Source: Sphaerolaimus hirsutus (lineage: Eukaryota > Nematoda > Chromadorea > Monhysterida > Sphaerolaimidae). Taken from it: a stretch of DNA of 64,000 nt. The notes under the pieces are model-generated. The model searched no databases and was not told the origin of the DNA. It worked only from the letters and a program-made list of their open reading frames with translations. The stretch covers positions 3,303,855 to 3,367,854 of the forward strand of contig OZ038455.1 of the NCBI GenBank assembly GCA_964036195.1, read 5' to 3'. The first letter of the stretch is position 1. Each line of letters starts with the position of its first letter. Positions 1 to 11,567 of the stretch are shown piece by piece. Made by a program: the position numbers and the translations under genes.

Positions 1-305
1 GTTTTTTTCACTTGACACTTTTTCAAGTGATTTTCAGATATGAGTAAAGTGGAAAAAAGTTGCGCAATGACATTAGTGAACGTTTTTCACTTCACTCATA
101 TCTGAAAATCACTTGAAAAAGTGTTTTTTTCACTTGACACATTTTCAAGTGATTTTCAGATTTTAGTGAAGTGAAAAAAGTTCACTGATGTCATCGCGCA
201 ACTTTTTTCCACTTTACTCATATCTGAAAATCACTTGAAAAAGTGTCAAGTGAAAAAAACGGGCATATATGCGTATCGGGCACGTGTGCGTATCAGTGCA
301 CGCCC
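1..305. repeat. Doubled palindromic MITE (CACTTGACAC family), truncated by window start
   Basis: Arms reading CACTTGACACTTTTTCAAGT followed by GATTTTCAGATATGAGT occur twice in each orientation, so the copy looks like two palindromic units joined head to tail near 125. The right end runs through alternating cgggc/gcgtatc words to about 305. A second, single-unit copy at 61666-61892 has the same arms and the same GCACTGATACGCACA outer end with an 8-bp target duplication. The left end of this copy lies outside the window. Confidence 0.8.
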
Positions 306-482
306 GTTTCAGCGGTCACAAATTACAGCAGGCGGAAAACAAAAGAAAGTTTCAATTCTAAAAAGTTTTAAAATTCGAAACTTATTGCGGTAACTCTGCG
401 AATAGATACTCATAAAGCACCCACAAAAAATCGGTGAACAAAAAATTTACCCTGAGCTAATTAAAATTATTGAAACGCCAAG

Positions 483-690
483 GGCAGTCCGGCAGCCTGT
501 AAAGTGCAGAGCAAAGTGTCAAATTTATTCATAGTGGGTGATTTAGGGGGGTATTTCGAGGTAGGATAGGTAGGTAAAATATAAAAAAATTGTTATTGAA
601 CTTTCGACATTTTGCATGAGACATATGAAAATTTGTATGACATTTACATTTCACACTTTATTTTACACTTTACAAGGTGTAGAACTGTGA
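483..690. repeat. MITE, GGCAGTCC...CCTGTAAAGTG family
   Basis: Inverted ends: GGGCAGTCC...GCCTGTAAAGTG on the left and CACTTTACAAGGTG...AACTGT on the right, rich in the word TGTAAA/TTTACA. Related copies lie near 7462, 10086, 21615, 22720, 28195, 36856, 40100, 49060, 55445 and 56752. Neither protein nor a clear target duplication is visible. Confidence 0.6.
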
Positions 691-819
691 CAAGGAATGT
701 TTCCAGGAAAACTTTTCTAATGTTTTAGCTATATTCATATTTACACATGCAGACAATTTTGAACCAAAAATTTCAAATGACATAGGTATTCAAAATTTCA
801 ATAAAGTAACTCAAATATA

Positions 820-1423
820 AATAGTTATGGGTCATTATCATTTACGCCCCAAGATATGCAGAAAGAATAAAACAAAAAATTTCCAAACAAAATCATTCAT
901 TTCTCACGCTTAAACTGATTGGACAGAACTCAATACAATTTTTATACCGTATTTTGATGAATAAATTCGCCTGACAAAATTGTCCTACAGTAAATAATAG
1001 CTATGTAGTCTTAATAAAAACTATATTAAACTTTCTTTGGTCTTTTTATTCATATATGACATGGTAGATTTCGTTTGATGCGGTATAGATTGTTTCTGCT
1101 GAAATCTCAAGTTCACTTCACTAGAAATTTCACTTCAATAAATTTATTTTTGCCATACCACATTACACAGTCTTCAGTAGAAAATGGAAGAATTTTTATT
1201 TTAGCATATTTTAGCAATTGACTTTATTCATGAAAATATGGTAAAAAGATACATGTATACAAATTTTAAAATTCGCCAATTTGAGCAAAATACGATAAAC
1301 AGACTGGAAACATTCCTAAAATAGCTTAAGGTTTTCCTGGATTTACACGCTCCTGAATAGAAAATACCCTGGCAATTATTTAAAACAGAACAGTAAATCG
1401 TGAATAGTGAATCGAAAAAGTAG
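820..1423. other. Intergenic, no gene seen
   Basis: AT-rich sequence with only short reading frames. It resembles intergenic DNA; no repeat from the window's families is recognised. Confidence 0.5.
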
Positions 1424-1820
1424 TACCGTATTTCCTCGAATTACCCCCGGGGGGTTTATTTTTTCAGAGTGAAAATTTTGAGGAGGGGGGGAGGTTAAAC
1501 AAGGGGGAGGGGGGTATTTCGATGGGGGGTATTTTTCGAAATCCCAGTACTAAATTGTTGTAAGAAACGTACACAAAGGTCGAAAAATGCAACAAAAACA
1601 GCCATTTATAACACTCTGTGGACTTATATACTTTAAATATGTACGTAGGCAGTATATAACCGGTTCTAACATTCTAATTGTTTTTAACATGTGTTCTGCG
1701 TTTCCCGGATCACAAACCGCATTACGTTCTCTATACACTAAATGGGGGGGGGGGTATTTCGGGTGGGTTTATAAGTTCATAGTGCCCATTTTGAGGGGGG
1801 TATTTCGAGGAAATACGGTA
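1424..1820. repeat. TA-flanked MITE, CCGTATTTCCTCGAA family
   Basis: Starts TACCGTATTTCCTCGAATTA and ends with its inverse CGAGGAAATACGGTA. The outer TA is present on both sides, as expected of a TA target duplication (Tc1/mariner-like MITE). The interior has long G runs and a core with ACGTACACAAAGGTCGAAAA shared with the copy at 61079. Other complete copies are annotated separately. Confidence 0.85.
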
Positions 1821-2434
1821 CACATATTCAGTTTTAAGGGTGGGAAAATTTAGATACCATAGCGGTAAATGTGTAACTAACGGCGATTAACGGTAAATGT
1901 GAATATTTACCGGAACTTTACCGTGTCCCATCCTACAGTCAAAAGGATTACCTAATAAAAATGAAGTTGTAATATTTTTCATTCAATACAACCGCACTGA
2001 AATCCTACAAATGTAGGTTTTGAAGAGTTTTTAAGGTTCGCTTTTAAATGTAATTTTTTTATATCAGAACATTTCAATAATTCAACATTATTCACCATTC
2101 TTTCAAAAAATTCAATACATCCGCATTATCTAGAAGAAGGGAGTTTTATCGTGAAAGAAATAAAACCAGTATCTATCACACTGAAAATAATTCAAACCGA
2201 GCAAACTACAAACCAACAAAATTCAAATCCCTAAACAAATATCGCAATGGATACCGGTGCCGATACCGAAACACAATACCGTGCCGAAATTACGGTACAT
2301 GATTTTGTGGTCACTACAGATAAATATCTCATTTTCACAAAAAATATGTGAAATATTCTTATTTTTTCACTGATATTTTTAGGGTTCGGTCGTCGGTCAA
2401 TATTTTTTTCAAAGTTTAAATAACTTATATTGCT
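1821..2434. other. Intergenic, no gene seen
   Basis: AT-rich, no coding signal. It forms the distal 3' flank of the FBPase gene on the minus strand. Confidence 0.5.
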
Positions 2435-2640
2435 TTACAATATTCGAACAGTTAGATAAGAATACTAAAAGTCTAAAATTCTTATTTCACCGGGCGGATT
2501 CCATTCGTTCAATACCCAGTTAATTTTTCAACGTGAAATTAAACTAGGTTGCATTAGTTTGGCACAGTGCCAAGTCTGCATTGGGCATTTGATATTGATG
2601 AGTTGAGGGTGGCTGTGCGCCCTATTGCACTATTTGATTA
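2435..2640. repeat. Repeat with GGCACAGTGCCAAG palindrome
   Basis: Shares the order 'cagttagataag ... gattccattcgttc ... tttggcacagtgccaag ... gcattgggca' with 23660-23830 and 27178-27350, both inside introns of the lambda-crystallin gene. Probably a diverged MITE; the ends are not well defined. Confidence 0.55.
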
Positions 2641-2796
2641 CAAACAATTTGATTTGATTCTATAGCAATAAGTACGCAAGTTTATATTTATTACGACAAA
2701 TATCTCATCCGAACCCAAACCGATACCGGTACCGCACCCAAAATCCGGTTAACCCCGCACACTTTAACACACTGAACAACAACATACTAAACCACC

Positions 2797-5700
2797 TCAA
2801 CCTTTCTTAACATATTCCATAACTTCTTCAACATCTTCCTTACTACCCAAAATGATGGGCGCCCTATCGTGAATAGATTCCGGTTGAACGTCCAAAATTG
2901 GCCCTTTGCCAGTAGTTGCCAAACCGCCCGCTTGTTCTATTATCATAGCCATGGGATTGCATTCGTATAGGAGTCGCAGCTGTGGGGGAAGAGTTACGGT
3001 ATTTACAGTGTTGCCTTGAATAAAACCCCCGGATATAGCGCTCAAAACTCGATTTTATTATAATTTAGGGATCGGGACCACGAAATCCCGAAAAAAAAAT
3101 CGGGATCGGGATCCCGTCTAAACACTTCTAAAAAATTTTTTCTTCAATTCTCCACTTCCGGAAATGGCACCTAACCTTTCCCTTGGGACTGAGACTCGTG
3201 GCGGGGTACAGAAAAACGCCTCCGTTTATCAAAGTTCGGTGGACATCTGCGACCATGCTGCCCACGTATCTCGCTGCGGCGGGCGACTGCGAATTGAAAT
3301 TGAATAAAAATTGTGAATTTTGAATGTTGAGGGGAGAAAGTTGGAGTGTGGGGGTGGGAAGTGATTATCTATGACTCTATAAAAACTGGTTTTCTACCGA
3401 AATTTCGTTTTGAAGTTTTGAAATATCATTTATCACCCTTCAAAGTATTTGAGTTGACCAGAATGAGGTGTTGAAATTTTCAAAAAAATTAGTTTTCAAC
3501 ACATTAGAGTTGATAGGAGTTAAAAAGCACTCATTCCGGTAAAATCAAATGCGTTCAACGCTGATTTATAAATGTTCCAATTTTTTAAATAAATATTCGG
3601 TAGAACCAGGAACGTATCCAGAATTTTGGAGCGGGGCTGTTTGTTTACGGAGGCCGGCGAAATTTCCCCATGGGGGTTTATTATTTCTCCAGCAAAATTT
3701 GAGGGGGGTTAATTCGAGGGGGGGTTATTATTTCGTCATTAATTTTCGTAAGTATCGTAGTATAGTAAGCTTTGCGTACACAAAACAGGTAATAAATGTA
3801 TCCAAACAGGATATATTTGGACATAAAAACGTAGATAGCTACACAAACTAGTCTATGTGTAGCTGCAATGCAAATTAGCAGTAATATACATAATGTACAT
3901 TGCATAAATGACGTATTTATTACGTACATGACGTACATCATTCCGAAGGGGGGGGTTTATTATTTCCCCAGCCCATTTTGAGGGGGGTTAATTCGAGGTA
4001 ATACGGTATGTCATTTAGAATATGGTTTTTGGGAGTTGTTGTATTTTGCGTTTGTATCACATCGATTTGCAAAAACATTTTTCTGGCGCCAATTCCGCAA
4101 GCGGCGAAAGTAAACGACTACTTAAAAGTGGCTATTAACCAGTTTTTGTATATACTTAAACGTCTGGTCGCTATACAGAGAATACTACTGTATTTTGATG
4201 AATAAATGCACGAGCTGATTACGAAGCGAACTCACCCATAGTGAAATGAGAAAAATGCGAAGAGAAAAAAGTTTGCTTTTTATTCTGATGGGATATGGTA
4301 TACTCCGGTTACTTTACACCCTGCACGCGTGGTTCCCGCTGGAAGTGTGCCAACGATGGTTAACGCGTGCGACTTTCATCAAAAGATGACAAAATTTATT
4401 GTTGTTATAATGGTATTCATTAACATATTCACATCGATGAATTTTTGTCATTTTTTTACGGAAATCACATGATTAAATAATCATTGGCACCTTTCCAACA
4501 CGAGACATAAATCAGTGCGAGGGCAGAGTATCATGTACGTCGAGTATACCTATAGAGTGACGTAATAGCGCCAGGGCGCTGGATAGAACGAAACATTCCA
4601 TCATGACGTGATCGTTATATTTAAAATCAATGAGGAAACATGAAATGAATTTGCAGACTGCAATATTAATTTTCCAATATCACAGGGATCCAGGATTTTT
4701 GAGCGGGGGGGGCTGCTTGTTTACGGAGGCCGGCGAGGGGGGGGGGGGGGCTCAGCCCCCCCCCCTAAAATTTTAGCTACATAGTGCCGGAATGGCGCCA
4801 TGGCGCTGGCGCCATTAGTAGGCGCCACGCCATGGCGCGATTGACGTTGGCGCCAGCGCCATGAAACGCTGTATATGTATGTAAATATACATACAAAACA
4901 GCAAAAAGCACAACATTGAGTGTATTTATAGCGATAAGCAGCCACTTGGAGCAAATTTGATGATAACACCTTATGTCTGGTGAAGAATGCGCGCTGGCGC
5001 GCAAAAATTTTCACGCTGACGTTAAAAAAGTCGCATTTTCCGGTCACTTTCTGGTCTCGCCCCGGGAGGGGGGGGGGGGGCTGCAGCCCCCCCCCCCCGC
5101 CCCCCCCCCTGGATACGGCCCTGCAATATCACACAAAACCTACGAATTCAAACCTGCATTAAACGGGGCAGCGCATAAAAAATACCCCCCCAAAAAAAAA
5201 AAAATTAAAAAAACAACGGGCAACCCGACAAAAAACTGTCGGGCAACTGAAATTCCCCCACAAAAAAAATCTAACTTTTCCTTCCTTTGGGTATTTCCGA
5301 TCGTGCACATACTTCTTAATACCCTCGTCCCAATGTTGTTCGTTTCCCTCGTTGCAACTGTAAATTTTGCCCCTTTTTGGCATTTTCATGTGCCTGTGGG
5401 TCAGGATGAATTCGCCCAGGGCCTGCGAGAAAATTTATTTATTATAAAATGATGTGATTTTTGTGTTCGAACATGGCGACACCCAAACCTCCATCAAAAA
5501 TTAGTCACTTAACAGGGCACTTTACAATCAAGTGCGCACTTAACAACCAACAGTAACCACTTAAAAAACGCACCGGGTCCAAAGTGAATCCATTAACCCC
5601 CGATCCAGTAGTGAGCACTACCATAGTCGCGCTACCGTATAACGCGTAACCAGCCGCTACCATATTCCTGCCTGGCTGGAGGACATCTTCTTTTGTGGCC

Positions 5701-7729
5701 TGGGATTTGGGGGATGGGGGTTGTATTTGAGCGGGGGTTCTTATTTGGGGGTTGGCACTTGGGGACATGGGAGTTGCATTTGCTCGGGGCTGTGTTTGGG
5801 GTTTTTGGGGGCTGGTAAATATTTGGGGACATGGGATAACTAGGGAAGTCGACAAATGAGGATAAAGTTGTAAGTGTATTTATGTTTGGAAGTGAAGTAA
5901 AATTCTGATTAAAAATGAGTGTTGCTTATACTTCGTTTACTTGTTGACTTACAAAACTTGACTTGTCACTTACAACTTTTTTGTCAGTTATGAAATTGTA
6001 GAATTGGGGTAAATAAAACAGTCAAAATGGGAATATGCACTCAATAAACATGCCAAACAAAAAACTTTTCAACCCACCGGCCCATCGGATTTTTTCCTCC
6101 ACACCCCAAAAATGGTGCCAATAGAAATGAGTACATCTATATTGCTGGAACCGTCCAAGGGATCAAATGCCACTATGTACTTGCCGCTGTGGCCCATGTC
6201 AACCTGAAATTTTTGGGGGTTCAATAAATTGTGAAAATAGCGTAAGTGCAGGGGTCTTGAATTCTGACCCCCCGGGGGTTGGATAGATAGCAAATCGCTC
6301 CTCCGGCGGGATAAATAGCTGAAAAAATCTTTTTTTTCCGGGGGTCGGGAAACTGTTCACATTTGCATTGGAGTAGAGTGCATGGAGATGTTCACATGCA
6401 CCTAGGGTTATAACACGATGGACATGGCTGTCCTGTTGTTGAAAAAAATATACATTTAGATATTCAAACCATTTATTTCGGTGATGATTTTCAATGTGGA
6501 AAAACATTTTTACAAAAAATCCACATCGTGGTAAAGAAATATCTGTCGATACCTGATGTCAACTTTGGCAATTTACCAATTTTCGTTATCGATAATCGAC
6601 TGTGTGAAATAATCTCAATTCCACACAAACATCATTCCATCCAACCTAACCCATGACCAATCACAAAACTGCTAAACTCCGCCCACCTCAATAACATCCT
6701 TCTCTTCCTCGCTGACCAGAACGCAAGTCGTCAGGCTAGATTTCAACATGTTGATCATGAGTTCGTTGGATAAAACGTCCAGTTTTTTAACTTCTTCACC
6801 CTGGTAAATTTAAAAAAAGAATTGAAAATTGAGTTTTGCCGTTTAGTGTGATGGAAAAATTACCGTGAAATTAATCTTTTTGATTAATCCGATAAATCAA
6901 TTTTCTGTCTTAATTGAGCGGATGGCAGCTTTTACAGCCTTTCAACTATTATATAAATCATACTCTTTTTAAACTTGGTTTTAAAAACTTTTTAGGAAAT
7001 TTTCAAAGTAAATAATTATAAAATGGTAACCACTGAAAAGACTGCCCGATTAAAAAGTATATATCAACACCTCACAAAAATATCCGGCATACACATCTAA
7101 AACGTGTGAGGTGCACAGAACAGACCCCTCTAAACAGCAAACCCGTAAATTACCGGAAAATCTTTACATCTACCGGAATCACATCTACCGGTACGGTAAA
7201 CTCCGCCCACAAACCTGCACATTGGTCTGGCCAGCGATACCGAACAAATGCGCCAATCCCGCCTTGCGCACGGCGGAGGAAATGGCCTTTACCGCGGTAA
7301 GCAGAGATTGCAGCAACGTGGTCAGATCTCCGGTGGCGTGCGGCAGCTGCAAATGTTTTTTTTGTTGATTTTTTGGCTGACAGAAAAACTCCGACCATCT
7401 ATCTATCCCAAAGCAAAATTTGATGCCTACTGTCGCCTGAACACCCTCCCCCCAAACCGACCAGGGGGCACTCCCAGACACTGTAAAATGTCAAATGTCA
7501 TGTCAAAAGTAATGGAAAAGTGTCAAAAGTCGTGGAAAATGCACTGAAAAATGGCAACACGGTTTTTAGCATGCAAGTGCAACGAGTAATTGCCCGCAAA
7601 TAAAACACTAAAAAGATGAAAGATAAAACGATATTCACCCACCTTTCTCTGTTCATTGAGCACATATCTGGTCAACGTGATACAATCAGTTTCGATCCCA
7701 TATCGATTTTTATTATTTTCTTCTGCCAT
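2797..7729 (-). CDS. FBP1: Fructose-1,6-bisphosphatase, 8 exons
   Basis: Cytosolic gluconeogenic enzyme hydrolysing fructose 1,6-bisphosphate to fructose 6-phosphate. Coding exons (minus): 7729-7643, 7346-7215, 6800-6687, 6203-6078, 5699-5574, 5422-5276, 3286-3176, 2979-2797; all junctions are phase 0 with GT-AG borders. The joined 341 codons match the animal family length (about 338). Visible motifs: [11 protein letters not shown] (metal ligands D125 and D128), SEEEK near 103-107, [15 protein letters not shown], and LYECNP (metal-ligand Glu about 287). The AMP-site motif is TGDL where vertebrate enzymes have TGEL, a conservative change. The start is the ATG in AAAATGG at 7729; an upstream in-frame ATG lies outside the homologous region. 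Intron 6 (about 2 kb) holds a complete hAT-like MITE (4683-5123). A minus-strand AATAAA at 2692-2687 is a plausible polyadenylation signal. Confidence 0.96.
3064..3123. repeat. Small CCCGAT-family hAT-like remnant in FBPase intron 7
   Basis: TTAGGGATCGGGACCACG ... GGGATCGGGATCCCGTCTAAAC is a miniature of the TAGGGTTCAAACGGGATCCCG elements at 49945 and 53696. Confidence 0.6.
3607..4008. repeat. Chimeric junction: hAT-like fragment fused to a TACCGTATTACC MITE
   Basis: 3607-3660 is the left end of the CAGGGACGTATCC family (up to ACGGAGGCCGGCGA). From about 3661 the sequence is the interior and right half of the TACCGTATTACCTCGAATTA family, ending CGAGGTAATACGGTA at 4008. The left terminus of the second element and the remainder of the first are missing. 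Lies in FBPase intron 6. Confidence 0.7.
4683..5123. mobile_element. hAT-like MITE, CAGGGACGTATCC family, with 8-bp TSD
   Basis: Ends CAGGGATCCAGG and CTGGATACGGCCCTG, flanked by the perfect 8-bp duplication CAATATCA (4675-4682 and 5124-5131). An 8-bp duplication and CAGGG ends are hAT hallmarks. The interior has GGCGCCA words, a GTATATGTATGTAAATATAC palindrome and a gcgcgcaaaaattt block shared with copies at 42193, 47819 and 62143. No transposase is encoded. Lies in FBPase intron 6. Confidence 0.9.
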
Positions 7730-8105
7730 TTTTAGTTGTATCCGAATGGAATGGAATTGTATCCGTCGACCCTCCAACAAAATCTGAAATGGAATCCAGT
7801 TGACACATGATGGCAATGTCAACTCACTTTGAGTTTGCGTATGGCTAAAATGGCAAATTGTGGATAGAAAAGAGTAGTTATGCCTAGCTTTACAAGTGGC
7901 AAAAGCTGGAAAAAAGTGGCAAGTGACAGGCCAAGTGACAAAAAACCTAAACGGTGACAGGAATTTTGTTTGGAAATATAGCAGTCACTTCTAAGTTTAC
8001 TTATCACTTACTATTTAACTTTCTTGCCTCTTTTCACCATTCATTCCACAGGAAAAAAAATCTCTCATTTCTTCAGCGATAAATATTCTTCAGAGTGCAG
8101 CTGCG

Positions 8106-8483
8106 TTGTGATGGAAAAGCGCCATGATACTGGCGCTAAAGGAAAAAGCGCCAAGGCGCTAGGCGGTATTTCGCTATAGCGCCATTAGCGTTTGGCGCCC
8201 ATGAAAGGCGCCATGGCGCTATTCTTTCCAGGCGCCAGGGACAAACCGCCTGGTGCTGGCGCTAGCGCCAAAGCAAAAAGCGCCATGGCGCTAATTAGCT
8301 ACAGCGCCATTGGCGCTTGGTGTCACACCCATGAAAAGCGCCATGGCGCTTTAGGCGCTATTTTTTCATGGCGCCAGGCACAAACCGCCTGGTGCTGGTG
8401 CTTTGCGCTGGCGCCAAAGCAAAAATCGCGTGGCGCTTGGCGCCATTTTGATCTGGCGCTATTGGCGCTTTTTCCATCACCAA
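8106..8483. mobile_element. hAT-like MITE, GTGATGG / GGCGCCA-word family
   Basis: Ends TTGTGATGGAAAAGCGCC and GGCGCTTTTTCCATCACCAA; the interior is an array of GGCGC, GGCGCCATGGCGC and CGCCAGG words. Flanks cagctgcg/aagcggcg agree at 6 of 8 positions. The related copy at 22598-22716 has the same ends with a clearer duplication. Confidence 0.75.
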
Positions 8484-8967
8484 AGCGGCGCACTGAAACC
8501 GCAATAAAAATTCGCATTAAAGAAAATGTCGCCCTTTTCTGGCAGACATTTCTAGAAATCAAATAAAAAACGACAAAAACGAAACTTAAAAGTGGCAAAA
8601 ATAGTGTCCCAGTTAACGATGGCAAACAGTCGAAAAAAAAGTATTTAAATTTTTAAGTGTTTTTTCTGAAGTGAATTTTCGAATTTTCGAATTTTTCTCC
8701 AAAATAATTTTCGAATTTCGAATTTAATTTTCGAATTTCGAATTTTCGAATCTTTTTTTGCAATTTTCGAATTTTTTTGGCTATTTTTCGAATTTTTTCA
8801 GATAAATTTCGAATTTTTTCAGAAAAATGTCGACTCTGAAGCTTTAAACACAGATTTTGGACTGTTTTCATGTTGTGATCACTTTTTAATGTTATTTTCA
8901 CCATAATTTAGCGTAAAAAATAATGGAATGAGTCATGTGTTGCATTGTGTGTTTGCACATTGCGACG

Positions 8968-9331
8968 CTATTTTCCCTGGGCCTGGGGCTGAATGCCTTC
9001 CAAAAAATGCCCTTTGGATGACCCTTGAATGATTTTCTTTGATGTAGCGTCTGTCTCTGCGGAAGTAGAGCGCAGCGGTTGGGATAGTTCGGTTGGCACA
9101 GTGCATTCCTCAAAGGATGTGTCGGGGTTAGTGATGGAAAAGTGCCATGGCACTTTTGGTGTTTGGCGCCATGGCACTTTTTTCATCACTAGTCGTTGTC
9201 CGCCTCTTCGACAATTCTACATTTTTTGATGTTTTTTATGTTACATTTCGCTTTTTCATACGCGCCGCGTATCAATTGCCAATTTTTGTAGCACGTTGAA
9301 CTTGACTGTGCGTACTGTTGCCTTGAATTCC
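8968..9331 (-). pseudogene. Putative captured gene fragment (two terminal exons) inside a hAT-like element
   Basis: Minus strand: a possible exon 9331-9262 (after ttttcag, before gtatga) and a last exon 9216-8968 (after atgtag) ending in TAG. The two are in phase with each other. The last exon reads as an acidic, low-complexity C-terminus including TSFEECTVPTELSQPL and RSTSAETDATSKK, and is interrupted by the 63-bp mini-MITE at 9129-9191. A minus-strand ATTAAA follows the stop (near 8889). The protein is not recognised. Because the whole stretch lies between the ends and target duplications of the 8614-9508 element, it is best read as host sequence picked up by the element; a real gene is the alternative. 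Confidence 0.38.
9129..9191. mobile_element. 63-bp mini-MITE, TAGTGATGG family, nested
   Basis: Ends TAGTGATGGAAAAGTGCCA and its inverse ...TTTTTTCATCACTA around one GTGTTTGGCGCC core. Flanks gtcggggt/gtcgttgt match at 6 of 8. It sits within the exon-like centre of the 8614-9508 element. Confidence 0.75.
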
Positions 9332-9516
9332 CTGAAAAATTCGAAAAGTATTTTCGAATTTTTTAATTTTCGAATTTTCGAATTTTTTTAAAAATAAATC
9401 GATTTTTAAGTGTTTTTTCTAGGGGTGAAATAAAAATTCGAAAATTCTGAAAAAATTCGAAAATTCGAAAATGTTTTCGAATTTTCGAATCTTTTTTTGC
9501 CATCGTTAGTCCCAGT

Positions 9517-10085
9517 ATGTTAGGGATTAGAACAGAAAAACGCACTGAAAATAAGTTCATACAAGGTAAATACTGTTAATGATGAGTTTGTAGTTCATTT
9601 CACGTAAACTGAATGAATGTTTTGCCTACAGAGAATGTTACCATATTTTTGTGAATAAAGTCACGTGAGAAATTACACAGCGAATGCACTGACACTGAGA
9701 ACTATATCAAATGATGAGAAAAAATCTAAGGATTGGTTCGTTATTCAGAATAATATGGTAGATTTCACTATAAAGTGCACACAGCAAACTTTAATATATT
9801 TCATCCATTTTTTCCACACAGAAATCATCGCTAAATGGTATTTAGCTGAAAATGTAGGACAGCAGGCAGCAGAAATTTTCGTTACACATAAGTTGAAATG
9901 CAAATTTGCAAATAAAAGGTATATATTTGCAAATAAAAGGTATATATGTAAGTGCATAAAACACACTCGTACACAATACGTATGCAAAATATAATTTGCA
10001 GAATCATAACTGTGCAGTTAGACTAATTTTTTTTAAATTAAATTTATATGACAGCAAAACAACGGCGCAGACAAAAACAAAGGTA
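9517..10085. other. Intergenic, no gene seen
   Basis: AT-rich, with a short direct repeat of aaataaaaggtatata near 9905-9945. Reading frames here are short and uncharacteristic. Confidence 0.5.
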
Positions 10086-10230
10086 GGCACCCTGTAAAGT
10101 AATGTGCCAAATGCAATGTAAAATATCAATCGAAATAAACAGGAAAGATTTTATTATATTTGACAAATTTTGATAATTGACAAATCATTGTATCACCTTT
10201 TACACTTTACAGGGTGCGGGACTGCCACCT
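10086..10230. repeat. MITE, CCTGTAAAGTG family
   Basis: Inverted ends GGCACCCTGTAAAGTAA and TTTACAGGGTGCGGGACTGCC. Same family as 483-690 and 21615-21810. Confidence 0.7.
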
Positions 10231-10292
10231 GATTGACAGGTATGATATTGCAAATCTAATTTTGCATATGCAAGCGTATGCTCACTGCATAC

Positions 10293-10725
10293 CAGGGGTA
10301 TTCTAGATTTTGACCATCCGGGGGGGGGGGGGGGTTGGATAAACAAATAAATAGCTGAGCAGCCACCGAGATAGATAGATAGGTAGGTAGAAAAAATTTG
10401 GGGGTGGGTTTGGGGGGGGGGTTGCGGGGGTTCGATGTATAGGCTTTTGCAAGGTATATAAGGAAGAAAAGGGAGAAAAATCACTAAAAGCAGGTGAAAA
10501 ATGGCTAAAAATGTGTATATAAGCGCATGTAAAGTACTAAAAATAGGCAGTTAGACACAAACTAGTGATTTTGGATGTGAAAATCATAAAAAGGTATAAA
10601 TTATAGCGATTTTGAGCGAAAATTGTGGTTAAGTTTCCCAAACATCGCTCAAGATAGGTAGATAGCTGGCCGATCTGGGGGGGGGGGGGTTACGGGTTAG
10701 TAGCCCAAAATTTTGCCTCCGCGAT
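10293..10725. mobile_element. hAT-like MITE, CAGGGGTCTCC family (right end missing)
   Basis: Begins CAGGGGTATTCTAGATTTTGA and contains the family's tctatcta/tagatagg words, the cgattttgagcgaaaatt core and ...ATTTTGCCTCCG, but the terminal ...GACCCCTG is not present. Complete copies: 13913-14411, 56260-56645. Confidence 0.7.
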
Positions 10726-11208
10726 AGACCTTGCGCGTCTATTGGAATCAATTGAAAAGCACAAATTTCATCTCAAAACAGTATTCAATAATTTGTGAGT
10801 GTTCAGTGTGACATTTGCAAACAAATTCCGTGCCCGTATTGGTAAACAATTTCAGATTATTTCACTGATAACTTGTGTTGTTCAACTGATAAAATGTGGA
10901 ATAGTGATGGGAAAAAAAATTATTTTACAAAATAGTCATCTCAAACACGATTTTCATGCAAATGTCAGACCATATTTACCATGGAGCTTTTCTAAAAAAA
11001 TTTTTTTTCATTTTTATATTATTTTAGAGTAGCTAATATGAACTTCGCAGCAAATAAACAGAAGCAAAACTAATTTTCCCAACGCTGATTATAATCTATA
11101 AACAAACAAGAGCAAAACCTGGACACAAAATTTCGACATGAGAAAGTTTACAATGTATATTATGTATTTACGGTGTACATTATTTTGCATAAATATTGAA
11201 ATTACACG
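10726..11208. other. Intergenic, no gene seen
   Basis: AT-rich with no convincing coding or repeat structure. Confidence 0.5.
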
Positions 11209-11567
11209 TACCGTATTTCCTCGAAATACCCCCCCCCCTCGAGACCACTATGAAACAATCACCCCCCCCCCCAAATTGAGTGTAAATAGAACGTACATGA
11301 CAAATACTGCAGTTTCTGTTCTGTGTACTGCAGAACACACGTTAAAACAATGTCGGAATCACGTTAGAACAGTGTTTATACCATCTACGTACTACTATTA
11401 GTCTACAGGATTAGTTATTGATGCATTTTTCTACCCCAGTGTACATCACAAACAACGATTTTGTACTAGGATTTCAAACAAAGTTCTTGCGAAATAATAC
11501 CCCCCCCCCTCTCGGGAGCACTTTGAAACAATCACACCCCGGGTGGGTATTTCGAGGAAATACGGTA
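11209..11567. repeat. TA-flanked MITE, CCGTATTTCCTCGAA family
   Basis: TACCGTATTTCCTCGAAATA at the left and CGAGGAAATACGGTA at the right, C-rich left arm and GGGTGGGTATTTCG right arm. The TA dinucleotides at both borders fit a TA duplication. Confidence 0.85.

Larger units (their letters stand above)
8614..9508. mobile_element. hAT-like element, TAACGATGGCAAA / TTCGAA-word family, 8-bp TSD
   Basis: Ends TAACGATGGCAAAC and TTTGCCATCGTTA, flanked by the perfect 8-bp duplication GTCCCAGT (8606-8613 and 9509-9516). Both flanks inside the ends are arrays of AATTTTCGAA words. The centre (about 8840-9340) is non-repetitive, more GC-rich, and carries exon-like sequence on the minus strand plus a nested mini-MITE (9129-9191). 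Confidence 0.88.

Noticed and set aside
4973-5452. 159-codon open frame across the FBPase locus
   Set aside because: Antisense to a FBPase exon and composed largely of MITE sequence (Pro/Gly homopolymers).
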